A stretch of 36,141 bases of DNA from Promethearchaeota archaeon (GCA_030605085.1 JAUWBH010000042.1:1-36141); one strand, 5' to 3'; counted from the stretch's first letter, positions 15,531-24,651 are shown. The notes: generated by a model from the letters alone, not told the origin. Program-made: numbers and translations.

Positions 15531-16385
15531 ATGGAGAATTTCGAAAATCTGGAAAAAGCACGAAAGGAAGCACAGCTACGAAACATTGTCCCCTTTAGAG
15601 GTGCCCAAATGCCACAATTTGAAGCAAACGTCCTTCAAGAATTAGAAAAACAATTAAGTACACAATTTACAAAATTTGATAAAGTTAAATGGTACACTAA
15701 AATGGGATTTACAGCTGAAAATCAACGAATTACTGGAATTGGTATTAACGATTGCGGAGTATTGACTCTCCCAGAGTCGTTAAACAACCTCTCCTCACTA
15801 GAAAAAATATATTTAAATGATAATAAGCTAACGGCTATCCCGTCTATAACAAAGTTAGAATCACTCCAAGTATTATTCTTAAGTGATAATTATTTAACGA
15901 TGCTCCCAGAGTCAATATCAAATCTTAAATCACTCAAATACCTTTGTTTGAGCGGAAATAAGTTAACGACGCTCCCAGAGTCCCTAGGAAACCTCTCCTC
16001 ACTAAGAATACTATATCTACACGAAAATCAGTTAATGATTCTCCCAGAATCTATAGGTAACCTCTCCTCGCTCCAAAAACTTGTTTTGGACGATAATAAT
16101 TTAACCACTCTCCCAGAGTCGATAGGCAACCTTAGATCTCTTGAAAAACTATGGTTCGGAAATAATCAGTTAACGACTCTTCCAAAATCTGTAGGTAATC
16201 TCTCCTCAGTTAAAGAGTTAAGGTTATATCGTAATCAATTAACGACCCTCCCAGAGTCCATGCAGAATTTATTAAAGTTAGAAAAACTTTGGATAAGAGG
16301 AAATCCTTTAGTTATCAGTCCAGATTCAAAAACAGAATCCATATTGAAACATTTGGAAAAAAAGGGTGTTATTATTGAAAAATAA
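15531..16385 (+). CDS. Leucine-rich repeat protein (LPxSIGNL type)
   Basis: A 284-residue protein. An N-terminal region of about 75 residues (FENLEKARKEAQLRN onward) leads into eight leucine-rich repeats of about 23 residues with the unit LTTLPESIGNLSSLEKLxLxxNQ. This differs from the SDS22 type of the first LRR gene and resembles Shoc2/plant PIRL repeats, which are also common in Asgard genomes near small GTPases. It ends with a cap-like WIRGNPLVISPDSKTESILK. It has no signal peptide or membrane segment. At DNA level the repeats are very similar (CTCCCAGAGTC recurs), implying recent repeat duplication. It is divergent from the radical SAM gene; a role in that system is not evident. Confidence 0.85.
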   Translation: MENFENLEKARKEAQLRNIVPFRGAQMPQFEANVLQELEKQLSTQFTKFDKVKWYTKMGFTAENQRITGIGINDCGVLTLPESLNNLSSLEKIYLNDNKLTAIPSITKLESLQVLFLSDNYLTMLPESISNLKSLKYLCLSGNKLTTLPESLGNLSSLRILYLHENQLMILPESIGNLSSLQKLVLDDNNLTTLPESIGNLRSLEKLWFGNNQLTTLPKSVGNLSSVKELRLYRNQLTTLPESMQNLLKLEKLWIRGNPLVISPDSKTESILKHLEKKGVIIEK

Positions 16386-16477
16386 AATTACTTCCTTTTA
16401 AGATATAAGCCTTCAAGTAAAAATATACCATTAAAAATAATAAATTATTTTATTATTCCGCAAGAAACTTGCTGAAT

Positions 16478-17929
16478 TTAATTTAAACCTCCTACGGTAA
16501 CGCTTTCAACGCGAATATATGGTCCTCCGTCGCAAACTCGAACATTCTGGCCTCCCTTACCACACATGCCATCGGAGAAATGAAAGTTATTCTTATCCCC
16601 GATTGCTGAAATTTTATTAAGGATTTCCAATGTCATACCAGATAACGCCACATCTCTCATCATTTCTTTTTTCTCTCCATTTTCAATCTTGTAAGAAAGT
16701 TTGCATTTAAATTGGAAGTTTCCTGTGGTGGTATCAGTATAACCGTACTGAAAGTCTTCGCAAAGCACACCATTTTTCGTATCTTCAATCATTTCTTCTA
16801 AATTCCAATCTTTTGGTTCAAGAATCGTAATTCCCATCCGAACTTGAGGTTTGGAGCTATTTGAAGCAGCTCTTCCGTGACCATTTGGGGCGACATCCAT
16901 TCTTGAGGAGGTTTCTAAACTATGTAAATAATTTTTTAAAATTCCATTTTCGATTATTATAGTCTTTTGGGAAGGAGTGCCTTCGTCATCAACAAAATAA
17001 CTGCCAAATAATTCGTAGGGTAAATTTATTTTTTTCCCCTGCCCAATGGTCGGATCGTCAATAATATTCACATATTCAATTGCAACTTTTTTGCCAATTT
17101 TCCCTTCTAAGATGCTTTCTTTATTTAAAACAGAATCAGCCTCAACTCCATGCCCAAGAGCCTCATGAATGATCGTACCACACAATTTTGGGTCCATTAT
17201 AACAGTAAATTTCCCACCAACAGGAGATTTTGCGTCTAATAATTCGACTGCTTCTTTTGCCGTTTTGTAGCTTAGGTTATTAGCTTTTTCAGTTTCTGCT
17301 ATTTCAAACCCTCCAAGCCCTCCAACAGAATTTACGGCTTTTTGAAGGTTTCCATTTTGTTGAGCAAAGACTAAATTAAATATGCGTAAGACGGATAATT
17401 CTTGATAAATATAACTCCCAGATGAATTTAAAAACAAATTATAGAAGTGACCATCTATATAAAATGTCCGGGTATTTTTTATTTTGTCAGAATAATTGGA
17501 GGCAGTATTTTCAAAGTTCTTTACCAAATTAATTTTTTCTTCTATATCAATATCCTCTAAATTCTTCTTACTATTTATTTTAAAATTTTTAATTAAAGGG
17601 TCTCTCTCTTTTATTTTAAATTTATTCTTGCATAGAGATTCCGACAATCGAGCCAATTTAATCGCTTTTATAAATCCATTCGTTATAGCCTCTCTGCTTA
17701 AATCTTTAATAACGGCAAAACCATAGCCTCCATTAATAAATGTTCGAATTCCAGAATCTCTAACTTCAAAGGACGATATTTCTTTACTTTTTTGATCTGT
17801 GAAATCCAAACTAGTTCCAGTAATCAAACCAGATTTAATGTCCCAATACTCGATTTTATTTGAGGCTATTTGATTTAACTTTTTGATTAATTTCTCGTCA
17901 ATTATTTTTAAATCTTCTATAATTTCCAT
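16478..17929 (-). CDS. tldD: TldD metalloprotease (catalytic subunit)
   Basis: A 483-residue TldD with the zinc motif HEALGHGVEAD (HExxxH) near residue 258. Other family features are FEVRDSGIRTFINGGYGFAVI near 50, the conserved GTPSQKTIIIENGILKNYLHSLETSSRM, NGHGRAASNSSKPQVRM, the TGNFQFKCKLSYKIENGEK strand and the C-terminal DGMCGKGGQNVRVCDGGPYIRV. With TldE it forms a heterodimeric protease that degrades flexible peptides and trims leaders. It lies on the same strand as tldE, the peptide genes and the radical SAM gene. The DUF1922 zinc-ribbon gene is 93 bases upstream and could share its transcript. Archaea generally carry a tldD-tldE pair, so a housekeeping role cannot be excluded. Confidence 0.95.
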   Translation of the reverse strand: MEIIEDLKIIDEKLIKKLNQIASNKIEYWDIKSGLITGTSLDFTDQKSKEISSFEVRDSGIRTFINGGYGFAVIKDLSREAITNGFIKAIKLARLSESLCKNKFKIKERDPLIKNFKINSKKNLEDIDIEEKINLVKNFENTASNYSDKIKNTRTFYIDGHFYNLFLNSSGSYIYQELSVLRIFNLVFAQQNGNLQKAVNSVGGLGGFEIAETEKANNLSYKTAKEAVELLDAKSPVGGKFTVIMDPKLCGTIIHEALGHGVEADSVLNKESILEGKIGKKVAIEYVNIIDDPTIGQGKKINLPYELFGSYFVDDEGTPSQKTIIIENGILKNYLHSLETSSRMDVAPNGHGRAASNSSKPQVRMGITILEPKDWNLEEMIEDTKNGVLCEDFQYGYTDTTTGNFQFKCKLSYKIENGEKKEMMRDVALSGMTLEILNKISAIGDKNNFHFSDGMCGKGGQNVRVCDGGPYIRVESVTVGGLN

Positions 17930-18022
17930 ATTTATTGATATTTAACTTTTCCTTTAAAAAAAGTGTAGAAAAATAGTTTAAATATTTTTGTTTTTTAAAA
18001 TTAAATTCTATTTTAAGATTAT

Positions 18023-18256
18023 CTAATTTAATTTAATGTATTTTGAAAGATTTTCGGTTTCCCTTTTCCTTTTTAATTCTTTAATAATTGTTATCGCACC
18101 ATTTGTAGTACATTTTTTAGAAAACTTAGTTGATTTTTGAAAGGTAAAGGAACGATTGCAAAAATAGCATTTTTTTTTCTTAATTACTTTATTGGAATAA
18201 TACCATGCGCCACAATGGTAACATCTGAAAAAATAATATTTTCGTATATTTTGCAT
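18023..18256 (-). CDS. Small zinc-ribbon protein (DUF1922-like)
   Basis: A 77-residue basic protein. YYFFRCYHCGAWYYSN and KKKKCYFCNRSFTF provide two CxxC knuckles of one zinc ribbon. The downstream part (AITIIKELKRKRETE) is a basic helix. The order and spacing recall archaeal DUF1922 proteins, a family of unknown function conserved next to information-processing genes. Binding to nucleic acid is plausible from the charge but not shown. It is upstream of tldD on the same strand. Confidence 0.75.
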   Translation of the reverse strand: MQNIRKYYFFRCYHCGAWYYSNKVIKKKKCYFCNRSFTFQKSTKFSKKCTTNGAITIIKELKRKRETENLSKYIKLN

Positions 18257-18423
18257 GGTAAATGATAAAAAACCAATTTTTTTTAAATTCTTTACGAGTA
18301 TAAAAAATTTCTAATTTTGTATATAATTTTAATAAAAAATTCTATTATTAAAGAATGAAAAAATTAAATTAGATTTATAAATTATTTAATTTGTATATAA
18401 GAGAAAAGTAGGTTTAACTTTTT

Positions 18424-19110
18424 ATGAAAGGAAAGAAAGTTTCCTCCGACGAATTGGAGGAAAAAAAACTTAGCAAACTAAACATTGATAAATTAACGCA
18501 TTTATTTATGGATACAATAAACGAACAGAATTTAAAATTAATTGAAGGAATTGAATACCTCATTATCGAAGATTTTGAAAATTTTAATAAAAACTTGAAT
18601 TATGTTATAAAAACAACAACCGAAGTTCAAATTAAAAAAACATTCGAATCCAAAATTCATAAATCAAAAAAGGCTTTTTTTACCAAAGCTGACAGATTAA
18701 AATTATTTAGTAAAATTAACGGTATTAAAAATATTGGCGAATTTTTGGCAAATAAGATGCTTCTTTACAGAGTGATTTTTCCAGACGATGACTTTAAATT
18801 TAGGTTAGAACTTATTTTAAAATCCTTAAAAACCATTTCTAACAATTTAACTAATGCTGTAAAGTTAATTGGGACAGACCTAAGTAAAGCTCACGATATT
18901 TGCGAAGATATTAAAGAAGAAAGACGGAAGATGCGAAATGAAGAATGGACATTGTTAAATCGGTTATGGAACTACGATATGGATTATTTAAGTCGAACAT
19001 TCGCTTATTTAAAGGATTTGCTTGAAGGAATTATGATGTTAGCAGATCACATTAAAAATTTTTCTGAATATATCCAATTCCTTGCCACTAAATATTTAAT
19101 TTTTAAATAA
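18424..19110 (+). CDS. Divergent PhoU/DUF47-like helical protein
   Basis: A 228-residue all-helical protein placed 23 bases before the PiT phosphate permease gene and almost certainly cotranscribed. The pattern of long amphipathic helices, TKADRLKLFSKINGIKNIGE about residue 80, a conserved-looking LLYRVIFPDDDF, and the closing LLEGIMMLADHIKNFSEYIQFLATKYL resembles PhoU-like DUF47 proteins, which pair with PiT transporters. It is clearly more diverged than the second DUF47 protein after the permease. A role in gating or regulating phosphate uptake is inferred from location. The ATG start at 18424 follows a T-rich stretch. Confidence 0.65.
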   Translation: MKGKKVSSDELEEKKLSKLNIDKLTHLFMDTINEQNLKLIEGIEYLIIEDFENFNKNLNYVIKTTTEVQIKKTFESKIHKSKKAFFTKADRLKLFSKINGIKNIGEFLANKMLLYRVIFPDDDFKFRLELILKSLKTISNNLTNAVKLIGTDLSKAHDICEDIKEERRKMRNEEWTLLNRLWNYDMDYLSRTFAYLKDLLEGIMMLADHIKNFSEYIQFLATKYLIFK

Positions 19111-19133
19111 ATATAATTTAAAGGCATCACTTT

Positions 19134-20162
19134 ATGGAAGCTGAACTAAGTTTAATATTTATTATAGTTTTAATTGCTTTAGCTCTAGGACTCTCTTTTT
19201 CCATAGGAGCAAACGATGAAACTCCAGCCCCCCTTGCTGCAGCAGGAACTCTTAAGTTTAAAGTTGTCTTAATTGTAGGTGGTGCAGGTCTTACGATTGG
19301 GACAATATTTCTCTCTCATGGAGTAGCAAGTCTAGTTGGCGAAGGAATCTTAGGACCCGGAATAAAATATACAACATTTATGTTATTAGCTGTTCTAATA
19401 AGTAGTATCGTGTGGTTAATAGTAGGAAGTTTTGCCGGAATTCCTCTTTCAAGCACACATAGTTTAATTGGAAGCATTTTTGGAGTTGTAATTGTCTACG
19501 CTTTATTTGTTGGAAGCGTTGATCCTACTACCGCGTTTAATCAAGAGATACTCGCGAGAGTGATAATATCGTGGTTTATTTCACCACTAGCGGGGCTATT
19601 AATTACTTATGTGCTATATAAAGTAATTGCTAAATTGTTTTTAACAAAAAATAAAGGATTAAATCAAATAGAAAAATCAGAGGAAAAATTCGCGTGGGCG
19701 TTGGTATTTGCTGTTTTTGCCGCAACTATATGGACGGGAGCAAATTCAGCTGAAGCTCTGGGAATAATTTATGCGCTTTATAGTAACGGTTCGCTAACCG
19801 TAGAAGAATATTGGATTTTTGTAGTCATTTGCGGAATATTCGCATTTTTAGGTATGTTTTTCGCTGGAAGATATGTTATTCGCAATCTAGCAACTCAGAT
19901 GACCGATACTCGTCCAAGCGAAGGTTTTATATTGCAAGTTTCAGCGTCAATAATTCTCGCTATAGCGACAATTTTTAGCGTTCCAATAAGCCATAGTCAT
20001 GTAATCGTTTTCAGCATTATTGGACTCAACCTAGCTCAGAAAAAAGAGGTTGATTATAAGAATATTGGCAAAATGACTATTTTTTGGGTTATAACTTTTC
20101 CTATAGTAGCGCTCTTTGCAGGATTTTTGTATTTTGCATTCGTGGTAAATGGATTATACTAA
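19134..20162 (+). CDS. PiT-family inorganic phosphate permease
   Basis: A 342-residue membrane protein with about ten hydrophobic segments in two inverted halves, as in the Pho-4/PiT family of sodium- or proton-coupled phosphate carriers. The two family signatures are present in modified form: SIGANDETPAPLAAAGTL at residues 23-40 (usual GANDxANAxGT) and TGANSAEALGIIYALY near 200. The SSTHSLIGSIFGV motif near 105 and the ISHSHVIVFSIIGLNLAQKK motif near 285 correspond to the paired SST/SxTH regions. It is flanked by PhoU-like genes on both sides, supporting phosphate transport. The changes in the first GAND motif may alter ion or substrate preference. Confidence 0.9.
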   Translation: MEAELSLIFIIVLIALALGLSFSIGANDETPAPLAAAGTLKFKVVLIVGGAGLTIGTIFLSHGVASLVGEGILGPGIKYTTFMLLAVLISSIVWLIVGSFAGIPLSSTHSLIGSIFGVVIVYALFVGSVDPTTAFNQEILARVIISWFISPLAGLLITYVLYKVIAKLFLTKNKGLNQIEKSEEKFAWALVFAVFAATIWTGANSAEALGIIYALYSNGSLTVEEYWIFVVICGIFAFLGMFFAGRYVIRNLATQMTDTRPSEGFILQVSASIILAIATIFSVPISHSHVIVFSIIGLNLAQKKEVDYKNIGKMTIFWVITFPIVALFAGFLYFAFVVNGLY

Positions 20163-20328
20163 AATATACGATAAACTTTTTAAATAAAAGATCTATTCTG
20201 GTTTGTTAATTATTTAAATTTTAATACAATAATTTTTATTTCTTAATTCCTATTTTTTTATAAGATATTTGTGATGTACTAAAAATATTAGGTGAAAAAT
20301 TACGGGATCACTTATAGAATACTTTAAA

Positions 20329-20982
20329 ATGAAAACGGCAAAAAATGTGTTGACAAAGAGCATCCAACATGCCTGTAAAGTTCAAGAATGCGTGAACGAA
20401 TTAAACACCGCTGTCGAAATATTGTTAAAAGAAGGAGACCTTGAGAAAGCACGCGATTTTTTCCATAATGTTGACCTATTGGAAGACGAGGCGGATACTT
20501 TAAGGCGGGAGATTCTACAGGACATATCTAAAGGCGAATTGAATCCAGGCGTTCGAACGGACTTATCGCACTTAATCAAGCGACTAGATGATGTAGCCAA
20601 TTGTGCAACAGGAGTAGCGAGACGCGTTAATACGATCCCTATGAAGTTTTGGGAACAAAGTAGTGAGGAGACTATCAATCTTGTGCTTGATATAATGAAA
20701 AACACAGTGCAATGCGCCGAATATCTAGATAAAATTGTTATAGATTTACTCCAAAAAAGGAAAAATGTTAAAGAATTTAATAAGCAAATAAATTTATTAG
20801 AGCACAAAGTAGACGAATTAAATATAAAATTAAGAAAAAGCCTCCAAGAAACTCATTATGACGTTAACATTTTTACAATTTTTACAGTGGGAACAGTATT
20901 TGATATAATGGAGGCGATTTCAGACGCGATGGAAACTGTTGCCGATTATATTATGCAACTATTGAGGAGTGCCACTGTTTAA
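20329..20982 (+). CDS. PhoU-like DUF47 protein (PiT accessory regulator)
   Basis: A 217-residue PhoU-like helical bundle of the TIGR00153/DUF47 type. Two repeated halves carry the metal-binding E/D-rich motifs VDLLEDEADTLRREI (about 49-63) and LLEHKVDELNIKLRKS (about 157), with LIKRLDDVANCATGVARRV and MEAISDAMETVADYIMQLL as the second helices. These proteins usually follow PiT genes and modulate transport. The gap of 166 bases after the permease contains AT-rich promoter-like sequence, so it may have its own promoter. Confidence 0.9.
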   Translation: MKTAKNVLTKSIQHACKVQECVNELNTAVEILLKEGDLEKARDFFHNVDLLEDEADTLRREILQDISKGELNPGVRTDLSHLIKRLDDVANCATGVARRVNTIPMKFWEQSSEETINLVLDIMKNTVQCAEYLDKIVIDLLQKRKNVKEFNKQINLLEHKVDELNIKLRKSLQETHYDVNIFTIFTVGTVFDIMEAISDAMETVADYIMQLLRSATV

Positions 20983-21142
20983 TAAAAATCTTTTTCTAAT
21001 TTCTTCGTTATACGAAAAAATTAAAATGTATGTCCTAAATTTCCTATTGTTTCAAATTAATTATCAGCTTTTTAATAAAAAGAATATTATTAGATGATGT
21101 ATTTATTTCAATTAGGAAGAGATCAAAAAAGTGAAAAAATAG

Positions 21143-22495
21143 ATGAGCCATAAATTTGTACATCCTATTGAAACGCGTTATCGAACTGAGATAGCTGATA
21201 TATTTACGGAAGAAAAAAAGTTAAAGAATTGGATGTTAGTAGAAGCCGTTTTGGCTAAAGTTCACGCAAAGTTAGGTAATATCCCTAAAGAAGCCGCTGA
21301 AGAAATAAATAAAGCAAGAGAAAGAGTTAATCTAGAAAGAATAAATGAAATTGACAGAGAAATTCATCATGATTTAATGGCAATGGTCAAAGGTTTAACA
21401 GAGCAATGTGAAGGAGAGGCTGGTAAATATATTCACTTGGGAGCAACTAGTTATGACATCGAAGATACAGCGATTGCTTTACAATTAAGGGACGCGTTAA
21501 AATATATTCAGAATTCTCTAAATGGACTATTAAAAGAGTTAGTTAGAATCGCGGAAGAAAAAAAGAAACTCGTGTGTATAGGACGAACCCACGGACAACA
21601 CGCTATTCCAACCACATATGGAATGAGGTTTGGTGTGTGGGCTTACGAGATAGATAGACACCTTGACAGAATATCCGAAACTTTGAATCGAATATCGTAC
21701 GGTAAAATGTCTGGTGCAGTTGGTACTATGGCCAGTTTTAGTGATAAAGGGATTGAAATTCAAAGATTAGTAATGAAAGAACTTGAACTGAATTCCGTTT
21801 TAATTGCCAACCAAGTAGTACAAAGAGATCGAAGCGCGGAAGTAATTTTATTAACCGCATTAATCGGACAGACTTTAGCTAAGATTGCAAGGGAAAATCG
21901 AATTCTGCAAAGAAATGAAATAGCAGAGATGTTTGAACCTTTTAAGAAAAAACAGATTGGGAGCTCAACAATGCCACATAAAAGAAATCCTCACAAATCT
22001 GAAAGAATTTGTAGTCTTGCGAGAATAATTAAATCCAATGTAATTCCTGCGTTAGATAATGTAATTCTAGAAGATGAGAGAGATTTAACTAATTCTGCTT
22101 CTGAGAGAGTTATTTTTGCCGAAAATTTCATTCTATTGGACTTTATAATCAATGATCTAACTCAAAATCTCAAAGGCATCGAATTCAACGAGAAAAATAT
22201 TGATAAAAATCTTAATCTTACAAAAGGCGCGTGTTTAGCCGAAAAAGTTATGGTAGAGTTAGTTAATAAAGGAATTGGAAGGCAAGAAGGACACGAGATT
22301 TTGAGACAAGCAGCTATAAAAGCCAGAACCGATGATAAATTTATAAAAGAGATTTTATTCGAAAATGAAAAAATAAAAAAGGTATTCACAAAAGAACAAT
22401 TAGGGGATTTATTAGATCCTCATAAGTATTTAGGTAAATCTGTGGAACAAGTCGAAAATGTGGTTAAATATCTAAAAAATAAACATAAATTCTAA
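21143..22495 (+). CDS. purB: Adenylosuccinate lyase
   Basis: Fumarase/aspartase superfamily enzyme that releases fumarate from SAICAR and from adenylosuccinate in purine synthesis, 450 residues. It starts HPIETRYRTEIADIFTEEKK as archaeal PurB does. The catalytic regions are HLGATSYDIEDTA (about 95-107), GRTHGQHAIPTTYG (about 148-161) and the flexible signature loop GSSTMPHKRNPHKSERI (about 273-289) with its Ser base, followed by LEDERDLTNSASER. The substrate-binding His residues are all in place. Its stop is five bases before purM and pfkB follows, so the three form one operon. Confidence 0.96.
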   Translation: MSHKFVHPIETRYRTEIADIFTEEKKLKNWMLVEAVLAKVHAKLGNIPKEAAEEINKARERVNLERINEIDREIHHDLMAMVKGLTEQCEGEAGKYIHLGATSYDIEDTAIALQLRDALKYIQNSLNGLLKELVRIAEEKKKLVCIGRTHGQHAIPTTYGMRFGVWAYEIDRHLDRISETLNRISYGKMSGAVGTMASFSDKGIEIQRLVMKELELNSVLIANQVVQRDRSAEVILLTALIGQTLAKIARENRILQRNEIAEMFEPFKKKQIGSSTMPHKRNPHKSERICSLARIIKSNVIPALDNVILEDERDLTNSASERVIFAENFILLDFIINDLTQNLKGIEFNEKNIDKNLNLTKGACLAEKVMVELVNKGIGRQEGHEILRQAAIKARTDDKFIKEILFENEKIKKVFTKEQLGDLLDPHKYLGKSVEQVENVVKYLKNKHKF

Positions 22496-22500
22496 AAAAA

Positions 22501-23682
22501 ATGGCAGAAAATAACAATTTATATTCAAAACTAGGCGTATCATCTAAAAAAGAGGATGTACATGAAGCAATCAAAACGATCGATAAAGGGCTTTTTCCCG
22601 GGGCTTTTTGTAAAATAGTAAAGGATGTTGCTGGCAGAAGGGACTATTGTTCAATATTTCACGAAGATGGAGCTGGTACAAAATCAAGCTTAGCGTACAT
22701 GTATTATAGAGAAACTAACGACATCTCTGTTTTTAAAGGCATAGTTAGGGACGCCATAGTTATGAATATTGACGATACTTTATGCGTTGGTGCCACGGGA
22801 GATGTTTTTCTGTCGAATACGATTGTGCGAAATACGAAGTTTATTTCTGGAAAAGTAATTGCCACAATTATTAATGAATATGAAACTTTCAGTAAAAAAT
22901 TATCTTCTTTAGGGCTAAATATAACTACATGTGGGGGTGAGACTGAAGATATTGGGGATTTAATTAAAACATTATCGGTTTTCGCGTCTATTTTTACAAC
23001 GATGAAAAAAGAAGATGTAATTGATGCAAGTAATATAAATCGCAATGATGTTATTGTCGGTTTGGCAAGTTATGGAAAAGCATCGTACGAGGATGAGTAC
23101 AATAGCGGAATTGGGAGTAATGGATTAACCTTAGCTAGACACGGGACGCTCTCACACGAATATTTTAAAAAATATCCAGAGTGCTATGACCAAAATCTTG
23201 ATGAAAGATTTATTTTTTTTGGCAAGAATGAACTAACGGACATAGTAAAGGAAATTGATTTAACTATAGGAAAAGCTCTATTATCACCTACAAGAACTTA
23301 TGCTCCTATAATATTAGAAGTTTTGAAAAAATATAGGAAAGAGATTCGTGGAATTATACACAATACTGGTGGAGGTCAAACTAAAATTCTAAACTTTGGC
23401 AAAGGCATAAAGTATATTAAAAACAATCTATTCAAAATACCAATAATATTTGAAATCATTCAGAGATCTTCAGAAACTCAATGGAAAGAGATGTTTGAAG
23501 TCTTTAATATGGGACACCGAATGGAAATATTATGCGAAGAATCGATAGCAAAAGAAATAAATAAAATTGCTAGAAATTTTAATGTTGATTCAAAAATTAT
23601 CGGACAATGCGAGAAATCACCAAATAAAGAAAAAAACATTTTAGAAATAAATTCTGAGTTTGGTTTTTTTAATTATAATTAG
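22501..23682 (+). CDS. purM: Phosphoribosylformylglycinamidine cyclo-ligase (AIR synthetase)
   Basis: ATP-dependent ring closure of FGAM to AIR in purine synthesis. At 393 residues it is longer than typical bacterial PurM (about 345). HEDGAGTKSSLAYMYY (60-75) replaces the usual TDGVGTK-LxLA, followed by DAIVMNIDDTLCVGATGDVFLSNTI and the Gly/Glu-rich CGGETEDIGDL. The second domain has IHNTGGGQTKILNFGKG and the conserved MFEVFNMGHRMEI. These are the divergent forms seen in a PurM branch from archaea and Bacteroidetes. It starts with ATG five bases after purB, and its TAG stop overlaps the ribosome-binding site of the next gene. Confidence 0.92.
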   Translation: MAENNNLYSKLGVSSKKEDVHEAIKTIDKGLFPGAFCKIVKDVAGRRDYCSIFHEDGAGTKSSLAYMYYRETNDISVFKGIVRDAIVMNIDDTLCVGATGDVFLSNTIVRNTKFISGKVIATIINEYETFSKKLSSLGLNITTCGGETEDIGDLIKTLSVFASIFTTMKKEDVIDASNINRNDVIVGLASYGKASYEDEYNSGIGSNGLTLARHGTLSHEYFKKYPECYDQNLDERFIFFGKNELTDIVKEIDLTIGKALLSPTRTYAPIILEVLKKYRKEIRGIIHNTGGGQTKILNFGKGIKYIKNNLFKIPIIFEIIQRSSETQWKEMFEVFNMGHRMEILCEESIAKEINKIARNFNVDSKIIGQCEKSPNKEKNILEINSEFGFFNYN

Positions 23683-23687
23683 GAGGG
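23681..23687 (+). promoter_or_regulatory. Strong ribosome-binding site that fixes the PfkB start
   Basis: AGGAGGG overlaps the purM stop codon and sits seven bases before ATA 23695, the ideal spacing. It is 55 bases from the first ATG, much too far to serve that codon. It is the best Shine-Dalgarno match I noticed in the window, where many genes look leaderless. Confidence 0.6.
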
Positions 23688-23694
23688 TAAACAG

Positions 23695-24651
23695 ATAACT
23701 GCAATATTTGATGTTATTTGCGTAGGTGCTGCTTTAATTGATATGGTAGCTAAGGTTGAGAGGCATCCTGTTGAGGATGACGAAGTTTTTGTTTCAGATT
23801 TAACTTTATTATCAGGAGGAGCTGCTGCCAATACTGCATATGCTTGTGCTAAATTAGGACTATTAACTGCCTTTCTTGGGAAGTTAGGATATGACGACAC
23901 CTTTGGAGCTAAAATACTTAAAGATTTTCACGATGTAAAAGTTACAACAACGCTAATAAAATTTTCCAAAGAATATGGTACAGGTTCAGCTTATGTAGCC
24001 TTAAATAAGGAGGGAGATCGCAGAATTTACGCTCATAGTGGAGCTGCCAATTATCTATCTAAAGATGATATTGTAGAAGAAGAGATATTTCCAACGAAAG
24101 TGATCTATTTAAGTAGTTTAAAAAACTTAGAACCATTCATAAAAGTAGCAAAGATAGGAAGAAAAAATAATATTAGGGTAATATTAAATCCTGGAATGCT
24201 AATTATAGATCAAGGGCTCAATAACATAAAAGAATTGCTTAAAAATACAGATGTTTTTATATTGTCGCAGAGGGAATATCAGACGCTCTTGAACATAGAG
24301 GAAAGTAATTTAAACGAACAAACTATTAAAAAGAAAGCAGAAACACTTTTCAATTTAGGTATCGAAAGAATTGTAATTACAGTAGGTGAAAAAGGAGCAA
24401 TTCTAATGGATCGCCATAATTTTGAATTAATACCTCCAAGTAAAGTTGATAAGGTTGTTGACACAACAGGAGCAGGAGATGCGTTTTCCGCTGGATTTAT
24501 TTATGGTTTTGTTCGGAATTTAAGTTTTGAGTTTAAAAATCTAAAAAAGAATGTTAAAATTGGTAATTTCGTTGCCGGACGATGTATACAAGAGCTGGGA
24601 GCAAGAAATGGGATTCCAAATCCCGATCAAATTAATAATGCCATATTTTAA
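23695..24651 (+). CDS. PfkB-family carbohydrate/nucleoside kinase, probable AUA start
   Basis: Ribokinase-like kinase that phosphorylates a sugar or nucleoside with ATP. The family N-terminus reads FDVICVGAALIDMVAKVERH; GGAAANTAYACAKLG and GKLGYDDTFG give the first PfkB region; VDTTGAGDAFSAGFIYGF near the C-terminus holds the catalytic Asp and anion hole. The first ATG in frame (23743) would remove the first beta strand and the substrate Asp region. Upstream, the frame is open only from the purM stop and offers no ATG, GTG or TTG. It does offer an ATA at 23695, seven bases after AGGAGGG (23681-23687). I therefore propose an AUA start, giving about 318 residues. Position after purB-purM suggests a purine-nucleoside or ribose kinase. 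Confidence 0.85.
   Translation: MTAIFDVICVGAALIDMVAKVERHPVEDDEVFVSDLTLLSGGAAANTAYACAKLGLLTAFLGKLGYDDTFGAKILKDFHDVKVTTTLIKFSKEYGTGSAYVALNKEGDRRIYAHSGAANYLSKDDIVEEEIFPTKVIYLSSLKNLEPFIKVAKIGRKNNIRVILNPGMLIIDQGLNNIKELLKNTDVFILSQREYQTLLNIEESNLNEQTIKKKAETLFNLGIERIVITVGEKGAILMDRHNFELIPPSKVDKVVDTTGAGDAFSAGFIYGFVRNLSFEFKNLKKNVKIGNFVAGRCIQELGARNGIPNPDQINNAIF

Noticed and set aside
15750..16300. Short, regularly spaced DNA repeats (CTCCCAGAGTC and similar) that could suggest a CRISPR-like array
   Set aside because: They are the codons of leucine-rich repeats in an intact ORF; spacing is about 69 bases, the interval sequence is coding and the repeats are not identical.
10028..17929. The whole 10-18 kb block as a mobile element or prophage
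   Set aside because: No integrase, transposase, terminal repeats or attachment site was seen; the genes at both ends (tldE, tldD) are chromosomal housekeeping genes.
20382..20807. 141-codon minus-strand ORF inside the PhoU-like gene
   Set aside because: It is Ser/Cys/Phe-rich and without recognisable motifs, fully inside a gene with clear family features on the other strand.
22704..23045. 113-codon minus-strand ORF inside purM
   Set aside because: Antisense to conserved purM motifs; composition typical of a shadow frame.
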